Positions 25,255-36,888 of a DNA stretch of 64,000 bases are shown piece after piece. A model generated the notes under the pieces. That model was given only the letters and a program-made list of their open reading frames with translations, did not search any database and was not told where the DNA came from. This DNA comes from Hofstenia miamia. Lineage: Eukaryota; Xenacoelomorpha; Acoela. A program made the translations under genes and the position numbers. Position 1 is the stretch's first letter. Every line of letters starts with the position of its first letter. The stretch lies in NCBI GenBank assembly GCA_004352715.1, contig SCFE01000010.1, forward strand, positions 2,029,933 through 2,093,932, written 5' to 3'.

Positions 25255-25850
25255 GATACAGATAATCCTGTCTCTTCTCTTCTTATTCAATTTTATTGTG
25301 CATAATATTTTTCATATCTTTTGATTATTTCAGAGAATATGAAGCTGTCCTTTAGTCTATTACTTTTGTAAACTAAATCCCATTCACGTTTATTTCTTAG
25401 CTTATATTTTGTGAATGACGATTGTTCTGGGATCAACTTATTCAATGGGTGTGTTGGTTTTTGCATCTGTTGCCAAAATTGATTACATAAAATTTGCCTC
25501 CATCATATAATGAAACACAATTTGCTGCTATCATTGCTTCAGCATATTCATAATCTCTAAACACTATTTTTAGAGCTCTTTTTTGAACTGCTTCTAATTG
25601 CTTTCTTTGTTCTTGTGTAATGCTGCTGTGCCATAATGGGGCAGCATATTCAATTGATGATCTTATAGGGCTTTATATATGGTGATTATGTCTTTATTTG
25701 GAACATTGCTTCTCTTTAATTGACAAAGATAGTGTAGTTTTTTGCAGCCTTTTTTGTGATATTTTTTGTTGATATTCGAGACTTTTTGATTTTGATATTC
25801 ACGATAAACTAGATTATGTTTTGCAGAAAAACACGGGTTTAGCATAATTG
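25255..25850 (-). pseudogene. Second LINE fragment, RT thumb and C-terminus only
   Basis: Minus-strand frames give CKKLHYLCQLKRSNVPNKDI, then IEYAAPLWHSSITQEQRKQL and AVQKRALKIVF, the conserved thumb block of L2/CR1-type LINEs, and finally a tail with LIPEQSSFTKYKLRNKREW. The other fragment at 23615-24850 contains its own thumb region, so this is a separate, 5'-truncated copy. At least one frameshift is present near 25665. Confidence 0.8.
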
Positions 25851-26219
25851 TTTAGCAAAGATTTTGCAGAGCATAGTTGACTAAGAAACTATACTACTCG
25901 CAAATGTCCAGTTGTTTTTTGCAAAGTGAAGCAAGTTTTCAGTATGTGTTAGTCCTTATTAAGAAGAAATCGTTTTCAAATTACTTAGGAAAACATTATT
26001 ATATTTATTATTGTGACATTGAACTTAATAAAAATATGTGAAAATATAATATATAGCTTATTAATAAATGTTGTTTGTTATATTTGATAGAGCATAATAA
26101 AGCATAATTCTAAAAATATTGGAGCATACGTATGTGCCTAAAACATGGAATTAATACAGCATAAAATGTCGTCCCTAATCATGTATAATCATGTGTTGGA
26201 ATTATGTATTGTTTTTTAT

Positions 26220-26850
26220 TATTGGCCTGATGCCTTACAAATTTGAAATAGAGAAAGGTCGGTGTATTTTTCGACGTTACAGGCAAAAATTGAATAAAAA
26301 AAGATGTCAGTCAAACGAATTTTAAGTTGGTTTCGAGTTCTCGAAATATCTATTTGAAATTTCAGACCTCGCGTCGAGTTCGAGTACTCGCACAGCCCTA
26401 AGATCAAGATATGCTAGAACGTGCTATGTATTCAGAGATTCAATCAGATCGAATCGTTTCTGATAGGAGTACTGACATATTTTGACAAAGAAAACCAGCA
26501 GAAGCAAGTGACTTATTAATTGTATACATTGCAAAAAAGAATTGCGCTTAACTAATGAGCGCCGCTATATTGTGGTAAGCTTGGGCAATTGCTCACCCAT
26601 GAATAAAATAAAGTATACAAGATGTGAGTATTACCGTATCATTCAGCATGTCTTGTGACTAAGATAATTATTTTAATGTANGGTCTGACGCCTTACAAAT
26701 TTGAAATAGAGAAAGGTCGGTGGATTTTTCGACATTACAGGCAAAAATTGAATAAAAAAGTGATGTCAGTCAAGCGAACTTCGAGTTGGCAATTACGGAT
26801 TCGGACCAGTAATCATTGGTTATCAATATACAGAAAAATGTAATAGCTTA
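26220..26850. repeat. Segment repeated on either side of a single N (26681)
   Basis: GCCTTACAAATTTGAAATAG and about 100 bp following it occur near 26230 and again from 26682, with small differences. This again suggests overlapping contig ends that were not merged. Confidence 0.75.
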
Positions 26851-27473
26851 TACGTGAGGTTAGTTATTCTTGCCATGGAAATCAAACCATCTGATTTTAA
26901 TACTGGTATACTACATATGGGAAGAACTTAAAAACTTCTGGAAAAATCAGATTTTCTATTCAAACAAAGTTAACAGTTTCATGAAGAGGCAGAATTTTTT
27001 TGGAAATGTTCACTTTAACAGGGAAGCACAACTACTATAGATGGGTCAATATAGAGCGATTTTTAAATGTATTAATACGCTTTTAGAAAATTGTTTGAAA
27101 ATCGTCGACAGTGGCAAAAAAACTATTAAAAATATTCAACCTACTGATGTAGATAAATAACAATTTTCCCTTCGCTTAGTTTTGTTTCGATTGCATCTAG
27201 TTTCTTTATTTCACTAAAACTTCAAAATTCAATGAATCAACTTTAGATTGAGATTATAGTTACTTATTATTTCAATTTTTCTAAAACATTCCCTTATTGC
27301 ATATTTGCTACAGATTAATCCCCATTTGAAGAAGATTAGTCCCACGTTTAAGTCTTAATGGTATAACAAGTATTAGTCCCTAAAGGAGTCTCTATATGTG
27401 CAATACAATTCAAAGTATTATTAATTTATTTGAATTCTGAAAATAACTTAATATTAGTTAATGATATTTTCGA

Positions 27474-28217
27474 ATTGTGACGCCATGTATTATTAGAAAT
27501 TCAAGAAACTTGACAATTTGTAATTTGACTAAACTGTAAGTACTCCTATTTAATAAGTAAAAAATTTAATTGTTGGTAGCTTCAAATCAACATTTAATAA
27601 GCAAATGGCACTATATTGTCTAACGCTTTTCAGTGTTTATTTTGGTAGCAATTTATGTTGACATTTTAAAAAGTCTGAAGATTATGGTGCGTCGATCTCA
27701 GATCAAAAGGGTGTAAGCTACAAAGGCTCCCTTGCTCTGTCATTGCGGAAATTTATACTATTAAGTCTGATTGAGCCAAATGAGGTCGTTTTTCCAATAG
27801 AAATTCTGGCAGCCATTATTGGTGGTTTCTTTTATAAATACACTCAGATTTTATCAATACAAATTGATTTCATAGAAATGTTTATATCCGTTATATTTTC
27901 AAATAGGACATATATATATATGTATATATATACTGTATATATATATAATATATATATATAATATATATATACTGTATATATATATTTGAAAATTTTGCTT
28001 GGATATAAAAATTGAATTCTTCTGCGAGTCAGTAACAACGGATTTGGAATTTTTTAATTGTGGCGCCATGTATGACTAGAAATTGAAGAAATCTGATAAT
28101 TTGTAATTTGACTAAACTGCACATACTCTTTTTTAATAGCTAAACATTTAATTGTCGGTAACTTCAAATCAACATTCAATAGGAATATGGCACTATATTG
28201 TCTAATGTTTTTTCAGT
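27474..28217. repeat. Direct repeat pair of about 170 bp
   Basis: 27474-27640 and 28046-28217 share GCGCC/GACGCCATGTAT, TTTGTAATTTGACTAAACTG, CTTCAAATCAACATT and ATGGCACTATATTGTCTAA in order, at roughly 85% identity. A (TA)n-rich stretch lies between them (27909-27985). They could be LTR-like ends or two copies of a short repeat; no coding sequence lies between. Confidence 0.7.
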
Positions 28218-29694
28218 ATGTAAATGAGAAAATATTTATATATTGCTAACATTTAAGAAGTTAGACATTTGAATCTTTGAAATTCTTAAAGATTATATAT
28301 ATATAACAGGATTTTGAAATTTAATAGTATTTTTATGACATGTAGAACAACCGTTTTCATTGGATTGATAACCAATTCAGAATGTCCCTGTGGCTTGACA
28401 ATATTTGCTACTGCTCTTATCACGAAGAGTAGCTTGCTGAGATTCCTTTTGCTTTAAATTTCTAATACCAATATATTGAACAGTATTAGTCAATTTCACA
28501 TGGTTAAATGTATATAGTTTCACGTTAGCAATGATCCTTATTATTTAATTTATCTCAAAACTGCTCATCACTGTGGTACTAAAGTGGGTGTTCAGAGCAC
28601 ATCAGACCAATTTGTCAATTAGATTGGAGACCCAGCTCCTTTGTTATAGTTTTATTTGCAATACGCGTTTGAATTTATTTTTGAGTAATTAAATTTTGAT
28701 CAGAATATTGCAAAAATACAATACTCAAATCTAGAGCCCCTTGTTAATTATTTAGGAGTACAAACCTACTGCTAACAGTAACGTATATATTACAATGTTC
28801 ACACTAAGGAAACTACGTGTCTTCAAAATAAAATTAATTTTTTCAAAGATTATTCCAAACATGCAACACATTTCAGTTTATAAGTTATTTAAATGTTTCA
28901 CATCAGTTTACAAAATTATATATGTTTCTCTCATCCTCATGTGGATCAGGCATTCTCTAATTATCTTTCTGAAAATGATACAATAACATTAACCTTAAAT
29001 ATTATTTATTATAGGCATTTCTCTTAATTCGTATTTAGTGATATTTCTAACATTTCCAATAATTAGAAATTTGGAAAATTTGATATATAACCTAATTAAT
29101 ATGCGCATACTTTGTATATTAATTATCGTATTGCAAAATGGTTTTGCCAAAATATACCTGGCATGTTAAAGTATCTCCACACCACATTTGGTGTTGATTG
29201 GATATACTGTTTTTGAGATCTTAGGGGTGCTAAGTCGCCCCCTCAGGAACTACTGCTACGAAAATTCCATGTAAAATAGGGTTAGGTCAAATTGTAAACA
29301 AAATAATTTTTCTGGTAATGTAAAAGAACCTCTAATATTTGCTGATGGGGCCTATTGCACTAAAATTTGATTTGATTATCATCCAGTTTAATGGAATGCT
29401 TATTGCTCACGTCGAATATATAGGCAATGAGCAACTCTGTAATAACTTTATTATATATGTTAACTGATTGCGGCTTGTCTCTTTCTGTTGAATTGATGAA
29501 TACTGCTTTGCCTTTTCATTTAGTTAATATCTGTCCACCATTTCCCTAGGGCAGAATGATATTGGGGATTTTAGTAGTTTCAATGTTGCATATCTTTTCT
29601 GTTGAATTCAGATTTTCTCCTAAAAATATTGCTTGAAATTATTGATTATCATAACTAAAAGTTTTCGTAAACACAATATGTATTGTGTAATAAG

Positions 29695-29968
29695 CAGGGG
29701 CATATTTAGGGTGGCCATTGCGCCTGCCCCCCTCCCCTCTTTGGGGCAAGCCAAATTCAACCATTCTAATACGATCTGATCGATGTGTTGATGTTCAGTC
29801 TTTTTGTTTGACATAAAGTGCAAAAAATATAAATCAATTCAATTGCTTTAATAATTTAAGCGTTTGTTTGAATTTGTACATCTTTAACTGCAATATATAA
29901 TGAAAACTACCCAGGCCTATATGTCTCGGATAAGAATTGCCCCCCTAGAAATTCTCGGTACGCGCCTG
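29695..29968. mobile_element. hAT-type MITE with perfect 8-bp target duplication
   Basis: A 274-bp non-coding element. The left end is CAGGGGCATATTTAGG; the right end read inwards is CAGGCGCGTACCGAGA. It is flanked by a perfect GTAATAAG at 29687-29694 and 29969-29976. The termini resemble those of the element at 7505, but the interior differs. It lies in the stretch unique to copy 1 of the duplicated unit. Confidence 0.88.
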
Positions 29969-30816
29969 GTAATAAGCTCATAGTTTTATCTGCGCTTCGC
30001 TCTTGACTACAGATTTCATAAGTTATACCAAATTACTGACATGATATTGAAGGTCTAAATTTTCAATGGCTCTTGTACAAGCATGACATGTTAGAATTAC
30101 TCAGGGAATTTCATTTTATTAAAAGACACAGATTTACTTCAAACACTAGAGAAAGTTTATACAAACTCCATGGGAAAAGTATAGTTCACCAAGGCGTAAA
30201 GCTGGTATTTTTAAACTGATAATATCTCACGATCTGTAATAGATAACACATAGCAACCGAAGTAAGTTTTGCAAAATTTTGCATTAGCCTATTAGAATTA
30301 GGTTTTAAGGCAATATAAATGATTCCTTCCAAAGGTTCATTGGGAATTAAATGGAATTGAGCGAATTTGGCGGGATGCAAAACGAAATACTCAAGCCCAC
30401 TGTGACTACACTATTGAATGCCTTCGAGTAACTGTACCTGTAGCTTTGGATTCAATCCCCAAAGAAAAAATAAGTAATTACATCAATAGATCTAGAACCT
30501 ATATGTATGCATACCTTCAAGAAGTTCCTGGCTGAGAAATAGAAATAAACTTTAAAGATTAGCAAAGAATTCCCGTCTGATCGTAGTTGGATTAAACAAC
30601 TAAAACAAACTATTTTGCAAAAACCTCTCTATTTAAGAGTATTTACTTAATGTAACATTTTGTTTCATGTTCATTTATTGTGTAGTTTTTTCATAATGCG
30701 TTATCTTAACATTGCTGAAAATCATAATTGGCTAAGTTTCTGATCCTGCGATGATATTGCTAACAATTTTTTCTACAAAAATAATCATTGACACTGCCTT
30801 TATGGAACCTATAATG

Positions 30817-30835
30817 CTGTCTCTTATACACATCT
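30817..30835. other. Sequencing adaptor: Tn5 mosaic end (Nextera)
   Basis: An exact 19/19 match to CTGTCTCTTATACACATCT, the complement of the Tn5 mosaic end used in Nextera and mate-pair libraries. A chance exact 19-mer in 64 kb is very unlikely. It marks untrimmed adaptor and a possible false join. It lies about 55 bp from where copy 1 and copy 2 of the duplicated unit converge again. Confidence 0.93.
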
Positions 30836-30891
30836 CAAGGACTATGTAGTTAGAAAAAGACCCTTAAACAGTTAACCGTTCTACGTCTTTG

Positions 30892-31840
30892 GGGTGTTTC
30901 TGTCACCCCACAGTCCTTAATTACGCTGCTGAAAAGCGGGAAATTCCGATAAACCAACAAAAACATAACTTTTTATATCAACCTAAATGCCTAATAATGC
31001 TAAATAGCAGCAATGTTCAGCTTTATTAACAATATTAACTGCATTTCTGATTATCGCCATATGGGGTAACTTCGTGACCCCAAGGTATTTAGTCTAACAA
31101 ATAAAGAATATTGTATCATGTCAAATCATTTTATATCTTAGATTACATACATGCAACTCTCCTTTCAAATCTCTAATGTTGCTTGTAAATAGTTGAAGCT
31201 TTTTCAATCATGATTCAAGATACAAGTAATGAAGATACAGGTATTTTGATGATGTAGTTTACAAGTATTAAGAAATTTTGAACACTAATATTGAGCATGA
31301 AATAGGTTTCGATGTTCATTCACTTTTTAACCTGCGACCCGACCTGGCCTGTTTAAAATATCCGTACCNCCGTTCTACGTCTTTGGGGTGTTTCTGTCAC
31401 CCCACAGTCCTTAATTACGCTGCTGAAAAGCGGGAAATTCCGATAAACCAACAAAAACATAACTTTTTATATCAACCTAAATGCCTAATAATGCTAAATA
31501 GCAGCAATGTTCAGCTTTATTAACAATATTAACTGCATTTCTGATTATCGCCATATGGGGTAACTTCGTGACCCCAAGGTATTTAGTCTAACAAATAAAG
31601 AATATTGAATCATGTCAAATCATTTTATATCTTAGATTACATACATGCAACTCTCCTTTCAAATCTCTAATGTTGCTTGTAAATAGTTGAAGCTTTTTCA
31701 ATCATGATTCAAGATACAAGTAATGAAGATACATGTATTTTGAACACTAATATTGAGCATGAAATAGGTTTCGATGTTCATTCACTTTTTAACCTGCGAC
31801 CCGACCTGGCCTGTCTAACAATGATCCGTACCCCAAGCCA
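30892..31840. repeat. Segment of about 470 bp repeated across a single N (31369)
   Basis: GGGGTGTTTCTGTCACCCCA and the following 470 bp occur from about 30891 and again from 31371. Related copies flank the N at 38988. All four copies abut single-N joins, so they are probably assembly overlaps. The open frames inside are not genes. Confidence 0.8.
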
Positions 31841-33347
31841 ATCAAAGAAGGATTACTAGTATAATACGCGCAAAAATGTTTTAACATAAAAGCATTAATG
31901 AAAACAAGACAAATCAATAAATAATACAAGTATAATTAGAATCTATTCGTATTTAAGAATTTCAAAGATAGAAGAGTTCTTCCTCCCTAACAATTATAAA
32001 TGACCAGTGACCTGATTTGTCTAAGAGTGCCGAGCAACCCTACCCGTCGAATTTCTTAATGGCCTGTACTTGACCCGTGAATGATATGCAGAAATATTTA
32101 TTGCAGTATTAAGTCAAATCAGGAACAATTCGGCAATGCTGGACGACAATTATGTCGACGGTTTAACTCAAATATCAACATGCAACCTGGTTTGAAAGGA
32201 GGCATCATGAAAAGTATTTGGTTTTATGATCTGTAATCTGGTTTTGCACTTAACTAATTACCAACAATGTCAGAAGTTACGCTGATTGGTGCATAAAATG
32301 CATAAATTACTATTCCCAATACAGTCACATTGAAACAAGCTACCTTATATCTAAATCAAGTTTATAACATTGCTATGGACATTTGGTTTACTACATGCCA
32401 TCTTGTAAATTATTTTTTGACAAATCGACGCACTATATACAAGAGACCTTGCAAAATTCATCAGTTAATATTATAGCTCACAACATTTCACTTTGACCAT
32501 ATTTGAGCAAAGGTAAATGTTCTCTATTCTTGATATCTTTAATGTATCTCAATGAGCACAATTTACAACAAACTTCATAGAAAAAAGGAAAATCAACAAA
32601 CGATAAGTCTTGATTGCACTGGTCGCAAGTGCCGGAGATAGCCACATGAGTTTGTCTTTAACATGATAAATTTTGCCTTAAAATTTTTTAAATTTCTCTT
32701 GCTATTATTTAACAAGCCTTTTAAAATAAGGTTATAAATAAGGCGTATTGAATGAAAGAGTAAGAAAAATCTGAATAAACAAATTAAGAAACAGAACTAT
32801 AAATTTGGTTGGCTTAATAAAGGCTCGTTTTGGGCTCGTTGTGTATCCAATGCAGTGTTCAAGCCCGGCTCGGCTAGGCTCGGCATTTTACGTTAGAAGC
32901 TCGGCTTATTGACAGGTCTGGTAGTACTAATTGTATTAATTCCTGTATCAAATACATGTGGGACTATATGCGTCAATGGATGAGTGACTATGATGTTAAA
33001 GAAGACAAGGTCTCCACTTGAAAAAGAACGGAGAAGATGCTTTTTTCTCATGCAAATATTTACAAAATATTACAGAAAAGTATTACAAGCTTTCAAATTT
33101 TGTTATAAACTGCATGCTATAAGTGAAACAATTTATATAGATTGAACATAATTCTTTAAATTTATTTTATATTAAATAATATGGAATTTTTAATTTGGGG
33201 TAACAAAGTTACCTCAAACGACAATGCCCATATTTTAAAAGTAACGACGAGGAGGATTAATTGTGTGTGGGTGTAAGATGATTATTGCTATGGTAACCAA
33301 CTCCAGGTTACATACTCCTAATTATATGAATATGACACTCAAAATTT

Positions 33348-33382
<35 letters not shown>

Positions 33383-33648
33383 TATGACAGTTGCAAATGA
33401 AATTGTATGTGTCACAAAATACCAGCTTTATGCCTTGGTGAACTATACCTTAATTATTTTCTGTAGATTATTCAAGTTTGTACGCTTGCTATATGCTCCC
33501 TATGAAATTTCGAAACAATAGGAAATTCAGTGTAAATTACAAAATCTACCAAACTCCTAAAAACTAAAATTGAAATTTATTGCTTTTTACTAACACGCAA
33601 CAACTTAAAAAACTTCACGCGACCATTAGAAAGTCAACGAACAGTGAC

Positions 33649-35436
33649 TTAAAATATCATTTTGCAAATATGATGATGCTTATCAACACAAAAACAAACA
33701 AATAAAGTATTCGAATTGCAGTTGGTAGTTAAGTGTAAAGATTGAACAAGGCTTTTTTTACCGTCATTTCCAATTTTTCGAATATTTTCACGCTTTTCAA
33801 AATCAATGAATGTCAAAACCGAACTATTAACATTTACCACAAAAATCTTTTTCGAGAGGAAAAATCCCGAATTGTAAGTGTCCCCTTCATTGCTGAATGA
33901 ATAAAGTTTCTCTCCTCTATTCAATGAATAAAAATAAATAGTTAATTTATTCTTGGCAATGAAAGCAATGTGGTCTAAATCGCCAATTACCCTCATGCTA
34001 CAGGGTTCTTCGACAAGATCAAGCTTAATATATGTATAAACAGAACTATTTTTGTACTTCAAAATATAGCAAGAATTATCAGTTCCACGATAATAGGCAT
34101 ACGTTTCTGTTACACACGGATTTGTACAAATCGCAAAAACATGAGTAAGTTCTTCAAATATTGCAGTACAGACTTCCAAGTACTCAATATTCGATATCAA
34201 CTCTAATCTGTTATTACAAAGAAAAAGTACACTGCGATCAGGTAACAATGCTATACTTGGTTTTGAGTGAATCTCAGTGATTATCTTTGGAACTTCAAAT
34301 TGACTTTTCACTTCTCCCTCGAAAATCCGTAATAGTCTGTACATTGCGCCACACGAATTTAAAAGATACAAATTCCCCTTTATACTATCATAGCAGACAT
34401 CTTCCACAAATTCGTTACGTTTAGTTTTGAAAATAGTCGGCAATGCGTATGCATCATCTACACTTGGGAAAGCACTTTCGTTTATATAATAGCGGATGTC
34501 GCAACATATATTAGTTAAAGCATCTCTAATTTGCATAGGTATGTGTTTTGAAGGTTTCATATCGACTTCTTTGAACTCAGTTATGCAGTTTTTGCCTTGA
34601 AACGTATGTTGCTTTCTATTACTATACATAATTAATAATTGAATAATTTTTAATCTTGATTCATTCCGTGGAAAATGACAATCTTCCTGCATGGCATGTT
34701 TTAAATCCGTTTGATAATTTCTTAATTCTTGAATTTCCTCATCAATATCTGCGATCAATTCTTTACGCATTTTAAACAGTATCCTATGTTTCTCGTTCAT
34801 GAGTTTAATCAAATTATCACGAGTTGTTGTAAATTCAGATTTTTTGACATTCATTTTATTTACCAAAAGAATTTTTTTATCTCTTAGTGCGGAAATCTTT
34901 CTTGAAATGTCGTCCATATTTTGTTTATTTCTTTGCTGGCATTCTAACAAATCAGTTAAGCATTGTTCTGATTTAGAATTACATGGCACAATGTCCGTTT
35001 GATGATCTATTTGATGTGAAGTTGCACATTCTTTGCACATGAAACTATTACAATTATATGCATCACAGAACAAGGTTAATTCAAGGTTATGTTTGACGCA
35101 CATACTTTTCAGCGGTAGGAAATACTTGTTAATCATAGCTTCATCATGCTTATCTAAGCAATCAGTACAATAAAGAGCTGAACAAATTTCACAAGTAACC
35201 TCTTCGGAGAAAAATGCGTGGTTACAATTCCTTTCACTGCAACTTATCTCATCTGCTGCCTTAATTTTTTTGGGAGGGATTTCTTGAAGACTCTCTCCAC
35301 CAAGACATTTTGCACAATCATTACAGTTTTCGTTTTCGATTTGTAAGCATTCATTACAAAAATAGTGGTCGCAATTAAAATTTCTTATTTCCTGACTACA
35401 ATAACTGCATGAAAGGCATTCTGCAGGCATCGTCAT
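33649..35436 (-). CDS. TRIM-type protein (short RING, two B-boxes, coiled coil), copy 1, 595 aa
   Basis: The first ATG is at 35436, giving 595 codons and TAA. It is preceded by a pyrimidine-rich TTTGTTTGTTAG, so an upstream 5' exon is likely. An unusually compact RING-like finger has ligands C10, C13, C22, H24, C27, C30, C41 and C44. It is followed by B-box 1 (C66, C71, C82, C85, C90, C93, H97), B-box 2 (C113, H116, C124, C129, C134, C137, H141, H145) and a coiled coil at about 155-250. The C-terminal 250 residues are rich in beta-strand-like repeats and may form a propeller. TRIM proteins are usually oligomeric E3 ubiquitin ligases. Ligase activity is inferred and uncertain, because the RING is short. 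Candidate polyadenylation signal AATAAA lies at 33581-33576. Confidence 0.88.
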   Translation of the reverse strand: MTMPAECLSCSYCSQEIRNFNCDHYFCNECLQIENENCNDCAKCLGGESLQEIPPKKIKAADEISCSERNCNHAFFSEEVTCEICSALYCTDCLDKHDEAMINKYFLPLKSMCVKHNLELTLFCDAYNCNSFMCKECATSHQIDHQTDIVPCNSKSEQCLTDLLECQQRNKQNMDDISRKISALRDKKILLVNKMNVKKSEFTTTRDNLIKLMNEKHRILFKMRKELIADIDEEIQELRNYQTDLKHAMQEDCHFPRNESRLKIIQLLIMYSNRKQHTFQGKNCITEFKEVDMKPSKHIPMQIRDALTNICCDIRYYINESAFPSVDDAYALPTIFKTKRNEFVEDVCYDSIKGNLYLLNSCGAMYRLLRIFEGEVKSQFEVPKIITEIHSKPSIALLPDRSVLFLCNNRLELISNIEYLEVCTAIFEELTHVFAICTNPCVTETYAYYRGTDNSCYILKYKNSSVYTYIKLDLVEEPCSMRVIGDLDHIAFIAKNKLTIYFYSLNRGEKLYSFSNEGDTYNSGFFLSKKIFVVNVNSSVLTFIDFEKRENIRKIGNDGKKSLVQSLHLTTNCNSNTLFVCFCVDKHHHICKMIF

Positions 35437-35888
35437 CTCTAACAAACAAAGAAGAGTTACTAAAAAAAAAAATTAAGTTTTTTCTTTAATATAATTTTCA
35501 AATCATTTCTAAATTCATAAATTGTTAATGTGCAACTTTCGAATAAATATGTACAAACGATCAGCATGATTTAGCAAAATCCTTTTCACCTCACTTGGCT
35601 CCGGATGGCGAAGTCGAACTTCTCTTCTCAATAATAATCCAAGAATAATTTGTTCTAATACTGAAACTATAATGCTTCACATTATAAATAAAGTAGGTCT
35701 ACATCACTATAATTCACTTCATCAACTCAAATAAATATTCTTTCTAACACTATGCATGCATTTGAAATTCAAAATTAAGAAACCCAAGGCAAATTATTTC
35801 CCTTAATTTAATAGCTGCGCAATGTATGTTTGACTTCACTTGCAGCAGGCTTATTTCTTGCACAAACTTTTATGGAGGCATAATTAGT

Positions 35889-36888
35889 NNNNNNNNNNNN
35901 NNNNNNNNNNNNNNNNNNNNNNNNNNNNNNNNNNNNNNNNNNNNNNNNNNNNNNNNNNNNNNNNNNNNNNNNNNNNNNNNNNNNNNNNNNNNNNNNNNNN
36001 NNNNNNNNNNNNNNNNNNNNNNNNNNNNNNNNNNNNNNNNNNNNNNNNNNNNNNNNNNNNNNNNNNNNNNNNNNNNNNNNNNNNNNNNNNNNNNNNNNNN
36101 NNNNNNNNNNNNNNNNNNNNNNNNNNNNNNNNNNNNNNNNNNNNNNNNNNNNNNNNNNNNNNNNNNNNNNNNNNNNNNNNNNNNNNNNNNNNNNNNNNNN
36201 NNNNNNNNNNNNNNNNNNNNNNNNNNNNNNNNNNNNNNNNNNNNNNNNNNNNNNNNNNNNNNNNNNNNNNNNNNNNNNNNNNNNNNNNNNNNNNNNNNNN
36301 NNNNNNNNNNNNNNNNNNNNNNNNNNNNNNNNNNNNNNNNNNNNNNNNNNNNNNNNNNNNNNNNNNNNNNNNNNNNNNNNNNNNNNNNNNNNNNNNNNNN
36401 NNNNNNNNNNNNNNNNNNNNNNNNNNNNNNNNNNNNNNNNNNNNNNNNNNNNNNNNNNNNNNNNNNNNNNNNNNNNNNNNNNNNNNNNNNNNNNNNNNNN
36501 NNNNNNNNNNNNNNNNNNNNNNNNNNNNNNNNNNNNNNNNNNNNNNNNNNNNNNNNNNNNNNNNNNNNNNNNNNNNNNNNNNNNNNNNNNNNNNNNNNNN
36601 NNNNNNNNNNNNNNNNNNNNNNNNNNNNNNNNNNNNNNNNNNNNNNNNNNNNNNNNNNNNNNNNNNNNNNNNNNNNNNNNNNNNNNNNNNNNNNNNNNNN
36701 NNNNNNNNNNNNNNNNNNNNNNNNNNNNNNNNNNNNNNNNNNNNNNNNNNNNNNNNNNNNNNNNNNNNNNNNNNNNNNNNNNNNNNNNNNNNNNNNNNNN
36801 NNNNNNNNNNNNNNNNNNNNNNNNNNNNNNNNNNNNNNNNNNNNNNNNNNNNNNNNNNNNNNNNNNNNNNNNNNNNNNNNNNNNNNNN
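35889..36888. other. Assembly gap of exactly 1000 N
   Basis: The round length indicates a placeholder of unknown true size. The sequence on its right repeats DNA from 8.5 kb to the left. Confidence 0.99.

Larger units (their letters stand above)
28416..35888. repeat. Duplicated unit, copy 1 (contains TRIM-type gene)
   Basis: This unit is repeated from 36889 after a 1000-N gap. Copy 1 has a unique stretch of about 1.7 kb (29173-30891), lacks an insertion of about 1.1 kb found in copy 2, and differs from copy 2 at 32850-33448. Shared parts are nearly identical, for example 31512-32845 and 38989-40319. The pattern suits two haplotypes assembled in series. Confidence 0.85.

Noticed and set aside
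34799-35002. 67-codon plus frame inside TRIM copy 1 (and 42865-43068 in copy 2)
   Set aside because: Shadow of the coiled-coil coding strand.
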